The position numbers were made by a program, and so were the translations under genes. Below, piece by piece: positions 12,821-28,273 of a stretch of DNA of 64,000 bases (its first letter is position 1; each line of letters opens with the position of its first letter). The stretch comes from Siphonodentalium dalli (lineage: Eukaryota; Mollusca; Scaphopoda; Gadilida; Siphonodentaliidae). The stretch covers positions 274,155,426 through 274,219,425 of the forward strand of contig CP136063.1 of NCBI GenBank assembly GCA_032622095.1, given 5' to 3'. The notes beneath the pieces were generated by a model, which saw only the letters and a program-made list of their open reading frames with translations, was not told the origin of the DNA and searched no databases.

Positions 12821-13677
12821 ACAAACCAGGAATAGACTAACAATGAACGCTCTTTATTTTTAACATACAATGTGTAAGGCTAACAATGAACGCTCTTTAT
12901 TTGTAACATACCAGGAATAAGACTAACAATGAACGATCTTTATTTGTAACATGCCATGAATATACTAACAAGGAACGCTCTTTATTTGTAACATACAAGA
13001 CTAACAATGAACGGTCTTTATTGGTAACAAACAATACATAGACTAACAATGAACGCTCTTTATGTGTAACATACCAGGAATAAGACTACCAATGGACGTG
13101 CTTTGTTGGTTACATACCAGGAATAGACTAACAATAAACGCTCTTTGTTTGTAACATACCAGGAATAGACTAACAATGAACGCTCTTTATTTGTAACATA
13201 CCAGGAATAAGACTAACAATGAATGATCTGTATTGGTAACATACCAGGAATAGACTAACAATGAACGCTCATTATTGGTTATTTACCATGGGGTGACTAA
13301 CAGAGAACGCTCTTTATTTGTAACATACCACGAATAAGACTAACAATGGACGTTCTTTGTTGGTTACATACCAGGAATAGACTAACAATGAACGCTCTTT
13401 ATTTGTAACATACCAGGAATAAGACTAACAATGAGCGTTCTTTATTTGTAACATACCAGGAATAGACTAACAATGAACGCTCTTTATTTGTAACATACCA
13501 GGAATAGACTAACAATGGGCATTCTATATTGGTAACATACCAGGAGTAAGACTAACAATGAACGCTCTTTATTTATAACATACCAGGAATAGACTAACAA
13601 TGAGCGTTCTTCATTTGTAACATACCAGGAATAAGACTAACAATGAACGCTCTTTATTTTTAACATACCAGGAATAG

Positions 13678-14641
13678 ACTATATAGCAATGAGCGTTCTT
13701 TATTTGTAACATACTAGGAATAGACTAACAATGAACGCTCTTTATTTGTAACATACCAGGAATAGACTAACAATGAACGTTCTTTATTTGTAACATACAT
13801 GGAATAAGACTAACAATGGACGTTCTTTATTTGTAACATACCAGGAATAGACTAACAATGAGCGTTCTTTATTTGTAACATACCAGGAATAAGACTAGCA
13901 ATGAACGTTCTGTATTTGTAACATACCAGGAATAGACTAGCAATGAACGCTCTTTATTTGTAACATACCAGGAATAGACTAACAATGGACGTTCTTTATT
14001 TGTAACATACCAGGAATAGACTAACAATGGACGTTCTTTATGTGTAACATACCAGGAATAGACTAACAATGAGCGTTCTTTATTTGTAACATACCAGGAA
14101 TAAGACCAACAATGGACGTTCTTTATTTGTAACATATCAGGAATAGACTATCAATGGACACTCTTTATTTGTAACGTACCAGGAATATACTAGCAATGAA
14201 CGCTCTTTGTTTGTAACATACCATGAATAGACTATATAGCAATGAACGCTTTTTATTTGTTACATACAAGTAATAGACTAAAAATGAGCGTTCGTTATTT
14301 GTAACATACCATGAATAGACTAACAATGAACGCTCTTTATTTGTAACATACCAGGAATAGACTAGCAATGAACGCTCTTTATGTGTAACATACCAGGAAT
14401 ATACTAACAATGATCGTTCTTTATTTGTAACATACAATGAATATACTAGCAATGAGCGTTCTTTATTTGTAACATACCAGGAATAGACTAACAATGAACG
14501 CTCTTTATTTGTAACATACCAGGAATAGACTAACAATGAGCGTTCTTTATTTGTAACATACCAGGAATAGACTAACAATGAACGATCTTTATTTGTAACA
14601 TACCAGGAATAGACTAACAATGAGCAGTCTGTGTTGGTTAC
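13678..14641 (+). repeat. Block N4
   Basis: Counterpart of N1 with a second TATA insertion at about 14233 (ACTATATAGC), which breaks the 42-bp register by 4. Confidence 0.85.
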
Positions 14642-14988
14642 ATACCACGAATAAGACTAGCAATGAACGCACTTTATTTGTAACATACCAGGAATAGACT
14701 ATATAGCAATGAGCGCTCTTTATTTGTAACATACCATGTATTGACTAACAATGAACGCTCTGTATTTGTAACATACCAGGAATAGATAAACAATTAACGC
14801 TCTTTATTTGTAACATACCAGGAATAAGACTAACAATGAACGCTCATTATTTGTAACATACCAGGAATATACTAACAATGAACGCTCTTTATTTGTAACA
14901 TATCAGGAATAGACTAACAATGAACGCTCTTTATTTGTAACATACCAGGAATATACTAACAATGAACGCTCTTTATTTGTAACATACC

Positions 14989-16595
14989 AGGGATAGACCA
15001 ACAATTAACGCTCTTTATTTGTAATATACCATGAATAGACTAACAATGAACGTTCTTTATTTGTAACATACCATGAATAAACTAACAATGAACGTTCTTT
15101 ATTTGTAACATACCAGGAATAAGACAAACAATGAACGCTCTTTATTTGTAACATACCAGGAATAGTCTTACAATGAACGCTCTTTATTTGTAACATAACA
15201 CGAATAGACTAGCAATGAACGATCTTTATTAGTAACATACCAGGAATATAATAACAATGAACGCTCTTTATTTGTAACATACCATGAATAGACTAAAAAT
15301 GAACGTTCTTTATTTGTAACATACCAGGAATAGAGTAACAATGAACGCTCTTTATTTGTAACATACCAGGAATAGACTAACAATGAACGCTCTTTATTTG
15401 TAACTTACCAGGAATAGACTAACAATGAACGTTCTTTATTTGTAACATACCAGGAATAGACTAACAATGAGCGTTCTTTATTTGTAGCATATTAGGAGTA
15501 AGACTAACAATGAAAGTTCTTTATTTTTAACATACAATGAGTACGACTAACAATGAACGCTCTATATTTGTAACATACCAGGCATAAGACTAACAATGAA
15601 CGATCTATATTTGTAACATACCAGGCATAAGACTAACAATGAACGATCTTTATTTGTAACATACCATGAATATATTAACAATGAACGCTTTTTATGTGTA
15701 TCATACCAGGAATAAGACTAACAATGAACGCTCTTTATTTGTAACATACCATGAATAAGAATAACAATGGACGGTCTTTATTTGTAACATACCACGAATA
15801 GACTAACAATGAACGCTCTTTAATTGTAACATACCAGGAATAGACTAACAATGAACGCTCTTTATTTGTAACATACCAGGAATAGACTAACAATGAACGC
15901 TCTTTATTTGTAACATACCAGGGATAGACTAACAATTTACGCTCTTTATTTGTAATATACCATGAATAGACTAACAATGAACGTTCTTTATTTGTAACAA
16001 ACCAGGAATAGACTAACTATGAGCGTTCTTTATTTGTAACATACCAGGAGTAAGACTAGCAATGAACACTCTTTATTTGTAACATACCAGGAGTAAGACT
16101 AACAATGAGCGTTCTTTATATGTAACATACCAGTAATATACTATCGATCAACGCTCTTTATATGTAACATACCAGGAGTAAGGCTAACAATGAGCGTTCT
16201 TTATTTTTAACATACCAGGAATAAGATTAACAATGAGCGATCTTTATTTGTAACATACCATGAATTTTCTAACAAGGAACGCTCTTTATTGGTAATATAC
16301 AATGAGTAGAGTAATAATGAACGCTCTTTATGTGTAATAAACCAGGAATAAGACTAACAATGCACGATCATTATTTGTAACATACCATGAATATACTAAC
16401 AATGAGCGTTCTTTATTGGTAACATACCAGGAGTAAGACTAACAATGGACGCTCTTTATTTAAAACATATCAGGAATAGACTAACAATGAGCGTTCTTTA
16501 TTTGTAACATACAAGGAGTAAGACTAACAATGAACGCTCTTTATTTGTAACAAACCAGGAATAGACTATATAACAATGAGCGTTATTTATTTGTA
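14989..16595 (+). repeat. Block K4
   Basis: Subtype b and the counterpart of K2. It shares the doubled GGCATAAGAC monomer at about 15590-15625. Confidence 0.85.
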
Positions 16596-16653
16596 GCATA
16601 CCAGGAGTAAGACTAACAATGAACGCTCTTTATTGGTAACATACCAGGAGTAA

Positions 16654-17296
16654 GACTAACAATGGACGTTCTTTGTTGGTTACATACCAGGGATAAGACT
16701 AGCAATGAACGCTCTTTATTTGTAACATACCATGAATAAGACTAACAGTGGACGTTCTTTGTTGGTTACATACCAGGAATAAGACTAGCAATGAACGCTC
16801 TTTATTTGTAACATATCAGGAGTAAGACTAACAATGAACGCTCTTTATTTGTAACTTACCAAGAGTAAGACTAACAATGGACGTTATTTGTTGTTTACAT
16901 ACCAGGGATAAGACTAGCAATGAACGCTCTTTATTTGTAACATGCAATGAATAAGACTAACAATTGACGTTCTTTGTTGGTTACATACCAGAAATAAGAC
17001 TAGCAATGAACGCTCTTTATTTTTAACATACCATGAATAAGACTAACAATGGACGTTCTTTGTTGGTTACATACCAGGATTAAGACTATCAATGAACGCT
17101 CTTTATTTGTAACATACAATGAGTAAGACTAACTATGAACGCGCTTTATTTGTAACATACCAGGAATAAACCAACAAGTGACGTTCTTTGTTGGTTACAT
17201 ACCAGGAATAGATTAACAGTGAACGCTCTTTATTTGTAACATACCATGAATAAGACTAACAATGGACGTTCTTTGTTGGTTACATACCAGGAGTAA
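16654..17296 (+). repeat. Block D3
   Basis: Counterpart of D1. It has CCAACAAGTGACG at 17171 where D1 has CCAACAATGGACG. Confidence 0.83.
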
Positions 17297-18012
17297 GACT
17301 ATCAATGAGCGTTCTTTATTTGTAACATACAAGGAATAGACTAACAATGAACGCTCTTTATTAGTAACATACCAGGAATAAGACTAACAATGAGCGTTCG
17401 CTATTTGTAACATACCAGGAATAAGACTAACAATGAGCGTTCTTTATTTGTAACATACCATGACTAAGACTGACAATGCACGGTATGTATTGTTAACATA
17501 CAATGAGTAGACTTACAATGAACGCTCTTTATGTGTAACATACCAGGAATAAGACTAACAATGAACGATCTTTATTTGTAACATACCATGAATATACTAA
17601 CAAGGAACGCTCTTTATTTCTAACATACCATGACTAATACTAACAATGAACGGTCTTATTTTTAACATACAATGAGTAAGACTAACATTGAACGCTCTGT
17701 ATTTGTAACATACCAGGCATAAGACTAACAATGAACGATCTTTATTTGTAACATACCATGAATATACTAACAATGAACGCTTTTTATGTGTATCATACCA
17801 GGAATAAGACTAACAATGAACGCTCTTTATTTGTAACATACCATGAACAAGAATAACAATGGACGGTCTTTATTTGTAACATACCACGAATAGACTAACA
17901 ATGAACGCTCTTCAATTGTAACATACCAGGAATAGACTAACAATGAACGCTCTTTATTTGTAACATACCAGGAATAGACTAACAATGAACGCTATTTATT
18001 TGTAACATACAA

Positions 18013-19618
18013 AGGGATAGACCAACAATTAACGCTCTTTATTTGTAATATACCATGAATAGACTAACAATGAACGTTCTTTATTTGTAACATACCATGA
18101 ATAAACTAACAATGAACGTTCTTTATTTGTAACATACCAGGAATAAGACAAACAATGAACGCTCTTTATTTGTAACATACCAGGAATAGTCTTACAATGA
18201 ACGCTCTTTATTTGTAACATCACATGAATAGACTAGCAATGAACGCTCTTTATTAGTAACATACCAGGAATATAATAACAATGAATGCTCTTTATTTGTA
18301 ACATACCAGGAATAGACTAACAATGAACGCTTTTTATTTGGAACATACCATGAATAGACTAAAAATGAACGTTCTTTATTTGTAACATACCAGGAATAGA
18401 GTAACAATGAACGCTCTTTATTTGTAACATACCAGGAATAGACTAACAATGAACGCTCTTTATTTGTAACTTACCAGGAATAGACTAACAATGAACGTTC
18501 TTTATTTGTAACATACCAGGAATAGACTAACAATGAGCGTTCTTTATTTGTAGCATATTAGGAGTAAGACTAACAATGAAAGTTCTTTATTTTTAACATA
18601 CAATGAGTAAGACTAACAATGAACGCTCTATATTTGTAACATACCAGGCATAAGACTAACAATGAACGATCTTTATTTGTAACATACCCTGAATATATTA
18701 ACAATGAACGCTTTTTATGTGTATCATACCAGGAATAAGACTAACAATGAACGCTCTTTATTTGTAACATACCATGAATAAGAATAACAATGGACGGTCT
18801 TTATTTGTAACATACCACGAATAGACTAACAATGAACGCTCTTTAATTGTAACATACCAGGAATAGACTAACAATGAACGCTCTTTATTTGTAACATACC
18901 AGGAATAGACTAACAATGAACGCTCTTTATTTGTAACATACCAGGGATAGACTAACAATTTACGCTCTTTATTTGTAATATACCATGAATAGACTAACAA
19001 TGAACGTTCTTTATTTGTAACAAACCAGGAATAGACTAACTATGAGCGTTCTTTATTTGTAACATACCAGGAGTAAGACTAGCAATGAACACTCTTTATT
19101 TGTAACATACCAGGAGTAAGACTAACAATGAGCGTTCTTTATATGTAACATAACAGTAATATACTATCGATCAACGCTCTTTATATGTAACATACCAGGA
19201 GTAAGGCTAACAATGAGCGTTCTTTATTTTTAACATACCAGGAATAAGATTAACAATGAGCGATCTTTATTTGTAACATACCATGAATTTTCTAACAAGG
19301 AACGCTCTTTATTGGTAATATACAATGAGTAGAGTAACAATGAACGCTCTTTATGTGTAATAAACCAGGAATAAGACTAACAATGCACGATCATTATTTG
19401 TAACATACCATGAATATACTAACAATGAGCGTTCTTTATTGGTAACATACCAGGAGTAAGATTAACAATGAACGCTCTTTATTTAAAACATATCAGGAAT
19501 AGACTAACAATGAGCGTTCTTTATTTGTAACATACAAGGAGTAAGACTAACAATGAACGCTCTTTATTTGTAACAAACCAGGAATAGACTATATAACAAT
19601 GAGCGTTATTTATTTGTA
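18013..19618 (+). repeat. Block K5
   Basis: Subtype b, with private variants: CATACAAAGGGAT at the opening, ACATCACATG at about 18217 and ACCCTGAATA at about 18687. Confidence 0.85.
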
Positions 19619-20445
19619 ACAAACCAGAAATAGACTAACAATGAACGCTCTTTATTTTTAACATACAATGTGTAAGACTAACAATGAACGCTCTTTATTT
19701 GTAACGTACCAGGAATAAGACTAACAATGAACGATCTTTATTTGTAACATGCCATGAATATACTAACAAGGAACGCTCTTTATTTGTAACATACAATGAT
19801 CAAGACTAACAATGAACGGTCTTTATTGGTAACAAACAATACATAGACTAACAATGAACGCTCTTTATGTGTAACATACCAGGAATAAGACTACCAATGG
19901 ACGTTCTTTGTTGGTTACATACCAGGAATAGACTAACAATAAACGCTCTTTGTTTGTAACATACCAGGAATAGACTAACAATGAACGCTCTTTATTTGTA
20001 ACATACCAGGAATAAGACTAACAATGAATGATCTTTATTGGTAACATACCAGGAATAGACTAACAATGAACGCTCGTTATTGGTTATTTACCAGGAGGTG
20101 ACTAACAGAGAACGCTCTTTATTTGTAACATACCATGAATAAGACTAACAATGGACGTTCTTTGTTGGTTACATACCAGGAATAGACTAACAATGAACGC
20201 TCTTTATTTGTAACATACCAGGAATAAGACTAACAATGAGCGTTCTTTATTTGTAACATACCAGGAATAGACTAACAATGAACGCTCTTTATTTGTAACA
20301 TACCAGGAATAGACTAACAATGGGCATTCTATATTGGTAACATACCAGGAGTAAGACTAGCAATGGACGCTCTTTATTTATAACATACCAGGAATAGACT
20401 AACAATGAGCGTTCTTCATTTGTAACATACCAGGAGTAAGACTAA

Positions 20446-20480
20446 CAATGAACGCTCTTTATTTATTTGTAACATGCAAT
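20446..20480. other. Junction of tandem duplication I
   Basis: The sequence reads CGCTCTTTATTTATTTGTAAC, a monomer 4 bp too long. The left side follows the context now found at 35004-35017; the right side follows 5869 onward. ATTT is present on both sides and doubled at the join, so the crossover was 4 bp out of register in the A/T tract. Confidence 0.88.
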
Positions 20481-20828
20481 GAATAAGACTAACAATTGAC
20501 GTTCTTTGTTGGTTACATACCAGAAATAAGACTAGCAATGAACGCTCTTTATTTTTAACATACCATGAATAAGACTAACAATGGACGTTCTTTGTTGGTT
20601 ACATACCAGGATTAAGACTATCAATGAACGCTCTTTATTTGTAACATACAATGAGTAAGACTAACTATGAACGCGCTTTATTTGTAACATACCAGGAATA
20701 AACCAACAATGGACGTTCTTTGTTGGTTACATACCAGGAATAGATTAACAGTGAACGCTCTTTATTTGTAACATACCATGAATAAGACTAACAATGGACG
20801 TACTTTGTTGGTTACATACCAGGAGTAA
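20465..20828 (+). repeat. Block D4, 5' truncated
   Basis: It begins mid-block at the junction of duplication I and copies only 5869-6232 of D1. Confidence 0.83.
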
Positions 20829-21636
20829 GACTATCAATGAGCGTTCTTTATTTGTAACATACAAGGAATAGACTAACAATGAACGCTCTTTATTAGTAAC
20901 ATACCAGGAATAAGACTAACAATGAGCGTTCGCTATTTGTAACATACCAGGAATAAGACTAACAATGAGCGTTCTTTATTTGTAACATACCATGACTAAG
21001 ACTGACAATGCACGGTATGTATTGTTAACATACAATGAGTAGACTTACAATGAACGCTCTTTATGTGTAACATACCAGGAATAAGACTAACAATGAACGA
21101 TCTTTATTTGTAACATACCATGAATATACTAACAAGGAACGCTCTTTATTTCTAACATACCATGACTAATACTAACAATGAACGGTCTTATTTTTAACAT
21201 ACAATGAGTAAGACTAACATTGAACGCTCTGTATTTGTAACATACCAGGCATAAGACTAACAATGAACGATCTTTATTTGTAACATACCATGAATATACT
21301 AACAATGAACGCTTTTTATGTGTATCATACCAGGAATAAGACTAACAATGAACGCTCTTTATTTGTAACATACCATGAACAAGAATAACAATGGACGGTC
21401 TTTATTTGTAACATACCACGAATAGACTAACAATGAACGCTCTTCAATTGTAACATACCAGGAATAGACTAACAATGAACGCTTTTTATTTGTTACATAC
21501 AAGTAATAGACTAAAAATGAGCGTTCGTTATTTGTAACATACCATGAATAGACTAACAATGAGCGTTCTTTATTTCTAACATACCAGGAGTAAGACTAAC
21601 AATGAACGCTCTTTATTTTTAACATACCAGGAATAG

Positions 21637-22596
21637 ACTATATAGCAATGAGCGTTCTTTATTTGTAACATACTAGGAATAGACTAACAATGAACGCTCT
21701 TTATTTGTAACATACCAGGAATAGACTAACAATGAACGTTCTTTATTTGTAACATACCTGGAATAAGACTAACAATGGACGTTCTTTATTTGTAACATAC
21801 CAGGAATAGACTAACAATGAGCGTTCTTTATTTGTAACATACCAGGAATAAGACTAGCAATGAACGTTCTGTATTTGTAACATACCAGGAATAGACTAGC
21901 AATGAACGCTCTTTATTTGTAACATACCAGGAATAGACTAACAATGGACGTTCTTTATTTGTAACATACCAGGAATAGACTAACAATGGACGTTCTTTAT
22001 GTGTAACATACCAGGAATAGACTAACAATGAACGTTCTTTATTTGTAACATACCAGGAATAAGACCAACAATGGACGTTCTTTATTTGTAACATATCAGG
22101 AATAGACTATCAATGGACACTCTTTATTTGTAACGTACCAGGAATATACTAGCAATGAACGCTCTTTGTTTGTAACATACCATGAATAGACTAGCAATGA
22201 ACGCGTTTTATTTGTTACATACAAGTAATAGACTAAAAATGAGCGTTCGTTATTTGTAACATACCATGAATAGACTAACAATGAACGCTCTTTATTTGTA
22301 ACATACCAGGAATAGACTAGCAATGAACGCTCTTTATGTGTAACATACCAGGAATATACTAACAATGATCGTTCTTTATTTGTAACATACCATGAATATA
22401 CTAGCAATGAGCGTTCTTTATTTGTAACATACCAGGAATAGACTAACAATGAACGCTCTTTATTTGTAACATACCAGGAATAGACTAACAATGAGCGTTC
22501 TTTATTTGTAACATACCAGGAATAGACTAACAATGAACGATCTTTATTTGTAACATACCAGGAATAGACTAACAATGAGCATTCTGTGTTGGTTAC
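21637..22596 (+). repeat. Block N5
   Basis: Duplicate of N2, sharing the AACGCGTTTTATTTG variant. Confidence 0.85.
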
Positions 22597-23499
22597 ATAC
22601 CACGAATAAGACTAGCAATGAACGCACTTTATTTGTAACATACCAGGAATAGATTAGCAATTCACGCTCTTTATTTGTAACATACCAGGTATTGACTAAC
22701 AATGAACGCTCTGTATTTGTAACATACCAGGAATAGATAAACAATGAACGATCTTTATTTGTAACATGCCATGAATATACTAACAAGGAACGCTCTTTAT
22801 TTGTAACATACAATGATCAAGACTAACAATGAACGGTCTTTATTGGTAACAAACAATACATAGACTAACAATGAACGCTCTTTATGTGTAACATACCAGG
22901 AATAAGACTACCAATGGACGTTCTTTGTTGGTTACATACCAGGAATAGACTAACAATAAACGCTCTTTGTTTGTAACATACCAGGAATAGACTAACAATG
23001 AACGCTCTTTATTTGTAACATACCAGGAATAAGACTAACAATGAATGATCTTTATTGGTAACATACCAGGAATAGACTAACAATGATCGCTCATTATTGG
23101 TTATTTACCATGAGGTGACTAACAGAGAACGCTCTTTATTTGTAACATACCATGAATAAGACTTACAATGGACGTTCTTTGTTGGTTACATACCAGGAAT
23201 AGACTAACAATGAACGCTCTTTATTTGTAACATACCAGGAATAAGACTAACAATGAGCGTTCTTTATTTGTAACATACCAGGAATAGACTAACAATGAAC
23301 GCTCTTTATTTGTAACATACCAGGAATAGACTAACAATGGGCATTCTATATTGGTAACATACCAGCAGTAAGACTAACAATGAACGCTCTTTATTTATAA
23401 CATACCAGGAATAGACTAACAATGAGCGTTCTTCATTTGTAACATACCAGGAGTAAGACTAACAATGAACGCTCTTTATTTTTAACATACCAGGAATAG

Positions 23500-24374
23500 A
23501 CTATATAGCAATGAGCGTTCTTTATTTGTAACATACTAGGAATAGACTAACAATGAACGCTCTTTATTTGTAGCATACCAGGAATAGACTAACAATGAAC
23601 GTTCTTTATTTGTAACATACCTGGAATAAGACTAACAATGGACGTTCTTTATTTGTAACATACCAGGAATAGACTAACAATGAGCGTTCTTTATTTGTAA
23701 CATACCAGGAATAAGACTAGCAATGAACGTTCTGTATTTGTAACATACCAGGAATAGACTAGCAATGAATGCTCTTTATTTGTAACATACCAGGAATAGA
23801 CTAACAATGGACGTTCTTTATTTGTAACATACCAGGAATAGACTAACAATGGACGTTCTTTATGTGTAACATACCAGGAATAAGACCAACAATGGACGTT
23901 CTTTATTTGTAACATATCAGGAATAGACTATCAATGGACACTCTTTATTTGTAACGTACCAGGAATATACTAGCAATGAACGCTCTTTGTTTGTAACATA
24001 CCATGAATAGACTAGCAATGAACGCTTTTTATTTGTTACATACAAGTAATAGACTAAAAATGAGCGTTCGTTATTTGTAACATACCATGAATAGACTAAC
24101 AATGAACGCTCTTTATTTGTAACATACCAGGAATAGACTAGCAATGAACGCTCTTTATGTGTAACATACCAGGAATATACTAACAATGATCGTTCTTTAT
24201 TTGTAACATACCATGAATATACTAGCAATGAGCGTTCTTTATTTGTAACATACCAGGAATAGACTAACAATGAACGCTCTTTATTTGTAACATACCAGGA
24301 ATAGACTAACAATGAGCGTTCTTTATTTGTAACATACCAGGAATAGACTAACAATGAGCAGTCTGTGTTGGTTA
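23500..24374 (+). repeat. Block N6 (short form)
   Basis: Duplicate of N3, with the same two monomers missing. Confidence 0.85.
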
Positions 24375-24605
24375 CATACCACGAATAAGACTAGCAATGA
24401 ACGCACTTTATTTGTAACATACCAGGAATAGATTAGCAATGAACGCTCTTTATTTGTAACATACCAGGTATTGACTAACAATGAACGCTCTGTATTTGTA
24501 ACATACCAGGAATAGATAAACAATTAACGCTCTTTATTTGTAACATACCAGGAATAAGACTAACAATGAACGCTCATTATTGGTATGTGAATTATCTTTA
24601 TTTGT

Positions 24606-25396
24606 AACATACCATGAATAAGACTAACAATGGACGTACTTTGTTGGTTACATACCAGGAATAAGACAGGCAATGAACGCTCTTTATTTGTAACATACCA
24701 TGAATAAGACTAGCAATGGACGTTCTTTGTTGGTTACATACCAGGAATAAGACTAACAATGAACGCTCTTTATTTGTAACATACCAGGAGTAAGACTAAC
24801 AATGAACGCTCTTTATTGGTAACATACCAGGAGTAAGACTAACAATGGACGTTCTTTGTTGGTTACATACCAGGGATAAGACTAGCAATGAACGCTCTTT
24901 ATTTGTAACATACCATGAATAAGACTAACAATGGACGTTCTTTGTTGGTTACATACCAGGAATAAGACTAGCAATAAACGCTCTTTATTTGTAACATATC
25001 AGGAGTAAGACTAACAATGAACGCTCTTTATTTGTAACTTACCAAGAGTAAGACTAACAATGGACGTTATTTGTTGGTTACATACCAGGGATAAGACTAG
25101 CAATGAACGCTCTTTATTTGTAACATACAATGAATAAGACTAACAATTGACGTTCTTTGTTGGTTACATACCAGAAATAAGACTAGCAATGAAAGCTCTT
25201 TATTTTTAACATACCATGAATAAGACTAACAATGGACGTTCTTTGTTGGTTACATACCAGGATTAAGTCTAGCAATGAACGCTCTTTATTTGTAACATAC
25301 CATGAGTAAGACTAACTATGAACGCGCTTTATTTGTAACATACCAGGAATATACCAACAATGGACGTTCTTTGTTGGTTACATACCAGGAATAGAC
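24606..25396 (+). repeat. Block D5
   Basis: Duplicate of D2, with the same GACAGGCAATG and TTAAGTCTAGC variants. Confidence 0.83.
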
Positions 25397-25810
25397 TAAC
25401 AATGAGCGTTCTTTATTTCTAACATACCATGACTAATACTAACAATGAACGGTCTTATTTTTAACATACAATGAGTAAGACTAACATTGAACGCTCTGTA
25501 TTTGTAACATACCAGGCATAAGACTAACAATGAACGATCTTTATTTGTAACATACCATGAATATACTAACAATGAACGCTTTTTATGTGTATCATACCAG
25601 GAATAAGACTAACTATGAACGCTCTTTATTTGTAACATACCATGAACAAGAATAACAATGGACGGTCTTTATTTGTAACATACCACGAATAGACTAACAA
25701 TGAACGCTCTTCAATTGTAACATACCAGGAATAGACTAACAATGAACGCTCTTTATTTGTAACATACCAGGAATAGACTAACAATGAACGCTCTTTATTT
25801 GTAACATACC

Positions 25811-27416
25811 AGGGATAGACCAACAATTAACGCTCTTTATTTGTAATATACCATGAATAGACTAACAATGAACGTTCTTTATTTGTAACATACCATGAAT
25901 AAACTAACAATGAACGTTCTTTATTTGTAACATACCAGGAATAAGACAAACAATGAACGCTCTTTATTTGTAACATACCATGAATAGTCTTACAATGAAC
26001 GCTCTTTATTTGTAACATAACATGAATAGACTAGCAATGAACGCTCTTTATTAGTAACATACCAGGAATATAATAACAATGAATGCTCTTTATTTGTAAC
26101 ATACCAGGAATAGACTAACAATGAACGCTCTTTATTTGGAACATACCATGAATAGACTAAAAATGAACGTTCTTTATTTGTAACATACCAGGAATAGAGT
26201 AACAATGAACGCTCTTTATTTGTAACATACCAGGAATAGACTAACAATGAACGCTCTTTATTTGTAACTTACCAGGAATAGACTAACAATGAACGTTCTT
26301 TATTTGTAACATTCCAGGAATATACTAACAATGAGCGTTCTTTATTTGTAGCATATTAGGAGTAAGACTAACAATGAAAGTTCTTTATTTTTAACATACA
26401 ATGAGTAAGACTAACAATGAACGCTCTATATTTGTAACATACCAGGCATAAGACTAACAATGAACGATCTTTATTTGTAACATACCATGAATATATTAAC
26501 AATGAACGCTTTTTATGTGTATCATATCAGGAATAAGACTAACAATGAACGCTCTTTATTTGTAACATACCATGAATAAGAATAACAATGGACGGTCTTT
26601 ATTTGTAACATACCACGAATAGACTAACAATGAACGCTCTTTAATTGTAACATACCAGGAATAGACTAACAATGAACGCTCTTTATTTGTAACATACCAG
26701 GAATAGACTAACAATGAACGCTCTTTATTTGTAACATACCAGGGATAGACTAACAATTTACGCTCTTTATTTGTAATATACCATGAATAGACTAACAATG
26801 AACGTTTTTTATTTGTAACAAACCAGGAATAGACTAACTATGAGCGTTCTTTATTTGTAACATACCAGGAGTAAGACTAGCAATGAACACTCTTTATTTG
26901 TAACATACCAGGAGTAAGACTAACAATGAGCGTTCTTTATATGTAACATACCAGTAATATACTATCTATCAACGCTCTTTATATGTAACATACCAGGAGT
27001 AAGGCTAACAATGAGCGTTCTTTATTTTTAACATACCAGGAATAAGATTAACAAGGAACGCTCTTTATTGGTAATATACAATGAGTAGAGTAACAATGAA
27101 CGCTCTTTATGTGTAATAAACCAGGAATAAGACTATCAATGCACGATCATTATTTGTAACATACCATGAATTTACTAACAAGGAACGCTCTTTATTTGTA
27201 ACATACCAGGAATAGACTAACAATGAGCGTTCTTTATTGGTAACATACCAGGAGTAAGACTAACAATGAACGCTCTTTATTTAAAACATATCAGGAATAG
27301 ACTAACAATGAGCGTTCTTTATTTGTAACATACAAGGAGTAAGACTAACAATGAACGCTCTTTATTTGTAACAGACCAGGAATAGACTATATAACAATGA
27401 GCGTTATTTATTTGTA
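25811..27416 (+). repeat. Block K6
   Basis: Duplicate of K3 (offset 14,596), with one substitution seen at 27172. Confidence 0.85.
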
Positions 27417-28273
27417 ACAAACCAGGAATAGACTAACAATGAACGCTCTTTATTTTTAACATACAATGTGTAAGGCTAACAATGAACGCTCTTTATTTGT
27501 AACATACCAGGAATAAGACTAACAATGAACGATCTTTATTTGTAACATGCCATGAATATACTAACAAGGAACGCTCTTTATTTGTAACATACAAGACTAA
27601 CAATGAACGGTCTTTATTGGTAACAAACAATACATAGACTAACAATGAACGCTCTTTATGTGTAACATACCAGGAATAAGACTACCAATGGACGTGCTTT
27701 GTTGGTTACATACCAGGAATAGACTAACAATAAACGCTCTTTGTTTGTAACATACCAGGAATAGACTAACAATGAACGCTCTTTATTTGTAACATACCAG
27801 GAATAAGACTAACAATGAATGATCTGTATTGGTAACATACCAGGAATAGACTAACAATGAACGCTCATTATTGGTTATTTACCATGGGGTGACTAACAGA
27901 GAACGCTCTTTATTTGTAACATACCACGAATAAGACTAACAATGGACGTTCTTTGTTGGTTACATACCAGGAATAGACTAACAATGAACGCTCTTTATTT
28001 GTAACATACCAGGAATAAGACTAACAATGAGCGTTCTTTATTTGTAACATACCAGGAATAGACTAACAATGAACGCTCTTTATTTGTAACATACCAGGAA
28101 TAGACTAACAATGGGCATTCTATATTGGTAACATACCAGGAGTAAGACTAACAATGAACGCTCTTTATTTATAACATACCAGGAATAGACTAACAATGAG
28201 CGTTCTTCATTTGTAACATACCAGGAATAAGACTAACAATGAACGCTCTTTATTTTTAACATACCAGGAATAG

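Larger units (their letters stand above)
11061..17951 (+). repeat. Older repeat (offset 11,060-11,064), copy 2
   Basis: This is the counterpart of 1-6887 and lies wholly inside copy 1 of duplication I, so it was itself copied again to about 25657-32504. It is more diverged from copy 1 than the two halves of duplication I are from each other, so it predates that duplication. Confidence 0.9.
5869..20464 (+). repeat. Tandem segmental duplication I, copy 1 (14,596 bp)
   Basis: Landmarks from 5869 onward recur at +14,596 without drift as far as block K4: the N blocks at 7041, 8904 and 13678, the K blocks at 11215 and 14989, and the GGTTATTT monomers at 8503 and 13277. From about 16231 the offset is 14,553 because copy 2 lost one monomer. 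The end is defined at 20464 by the junction with copy 2. Confidence 0.93.
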
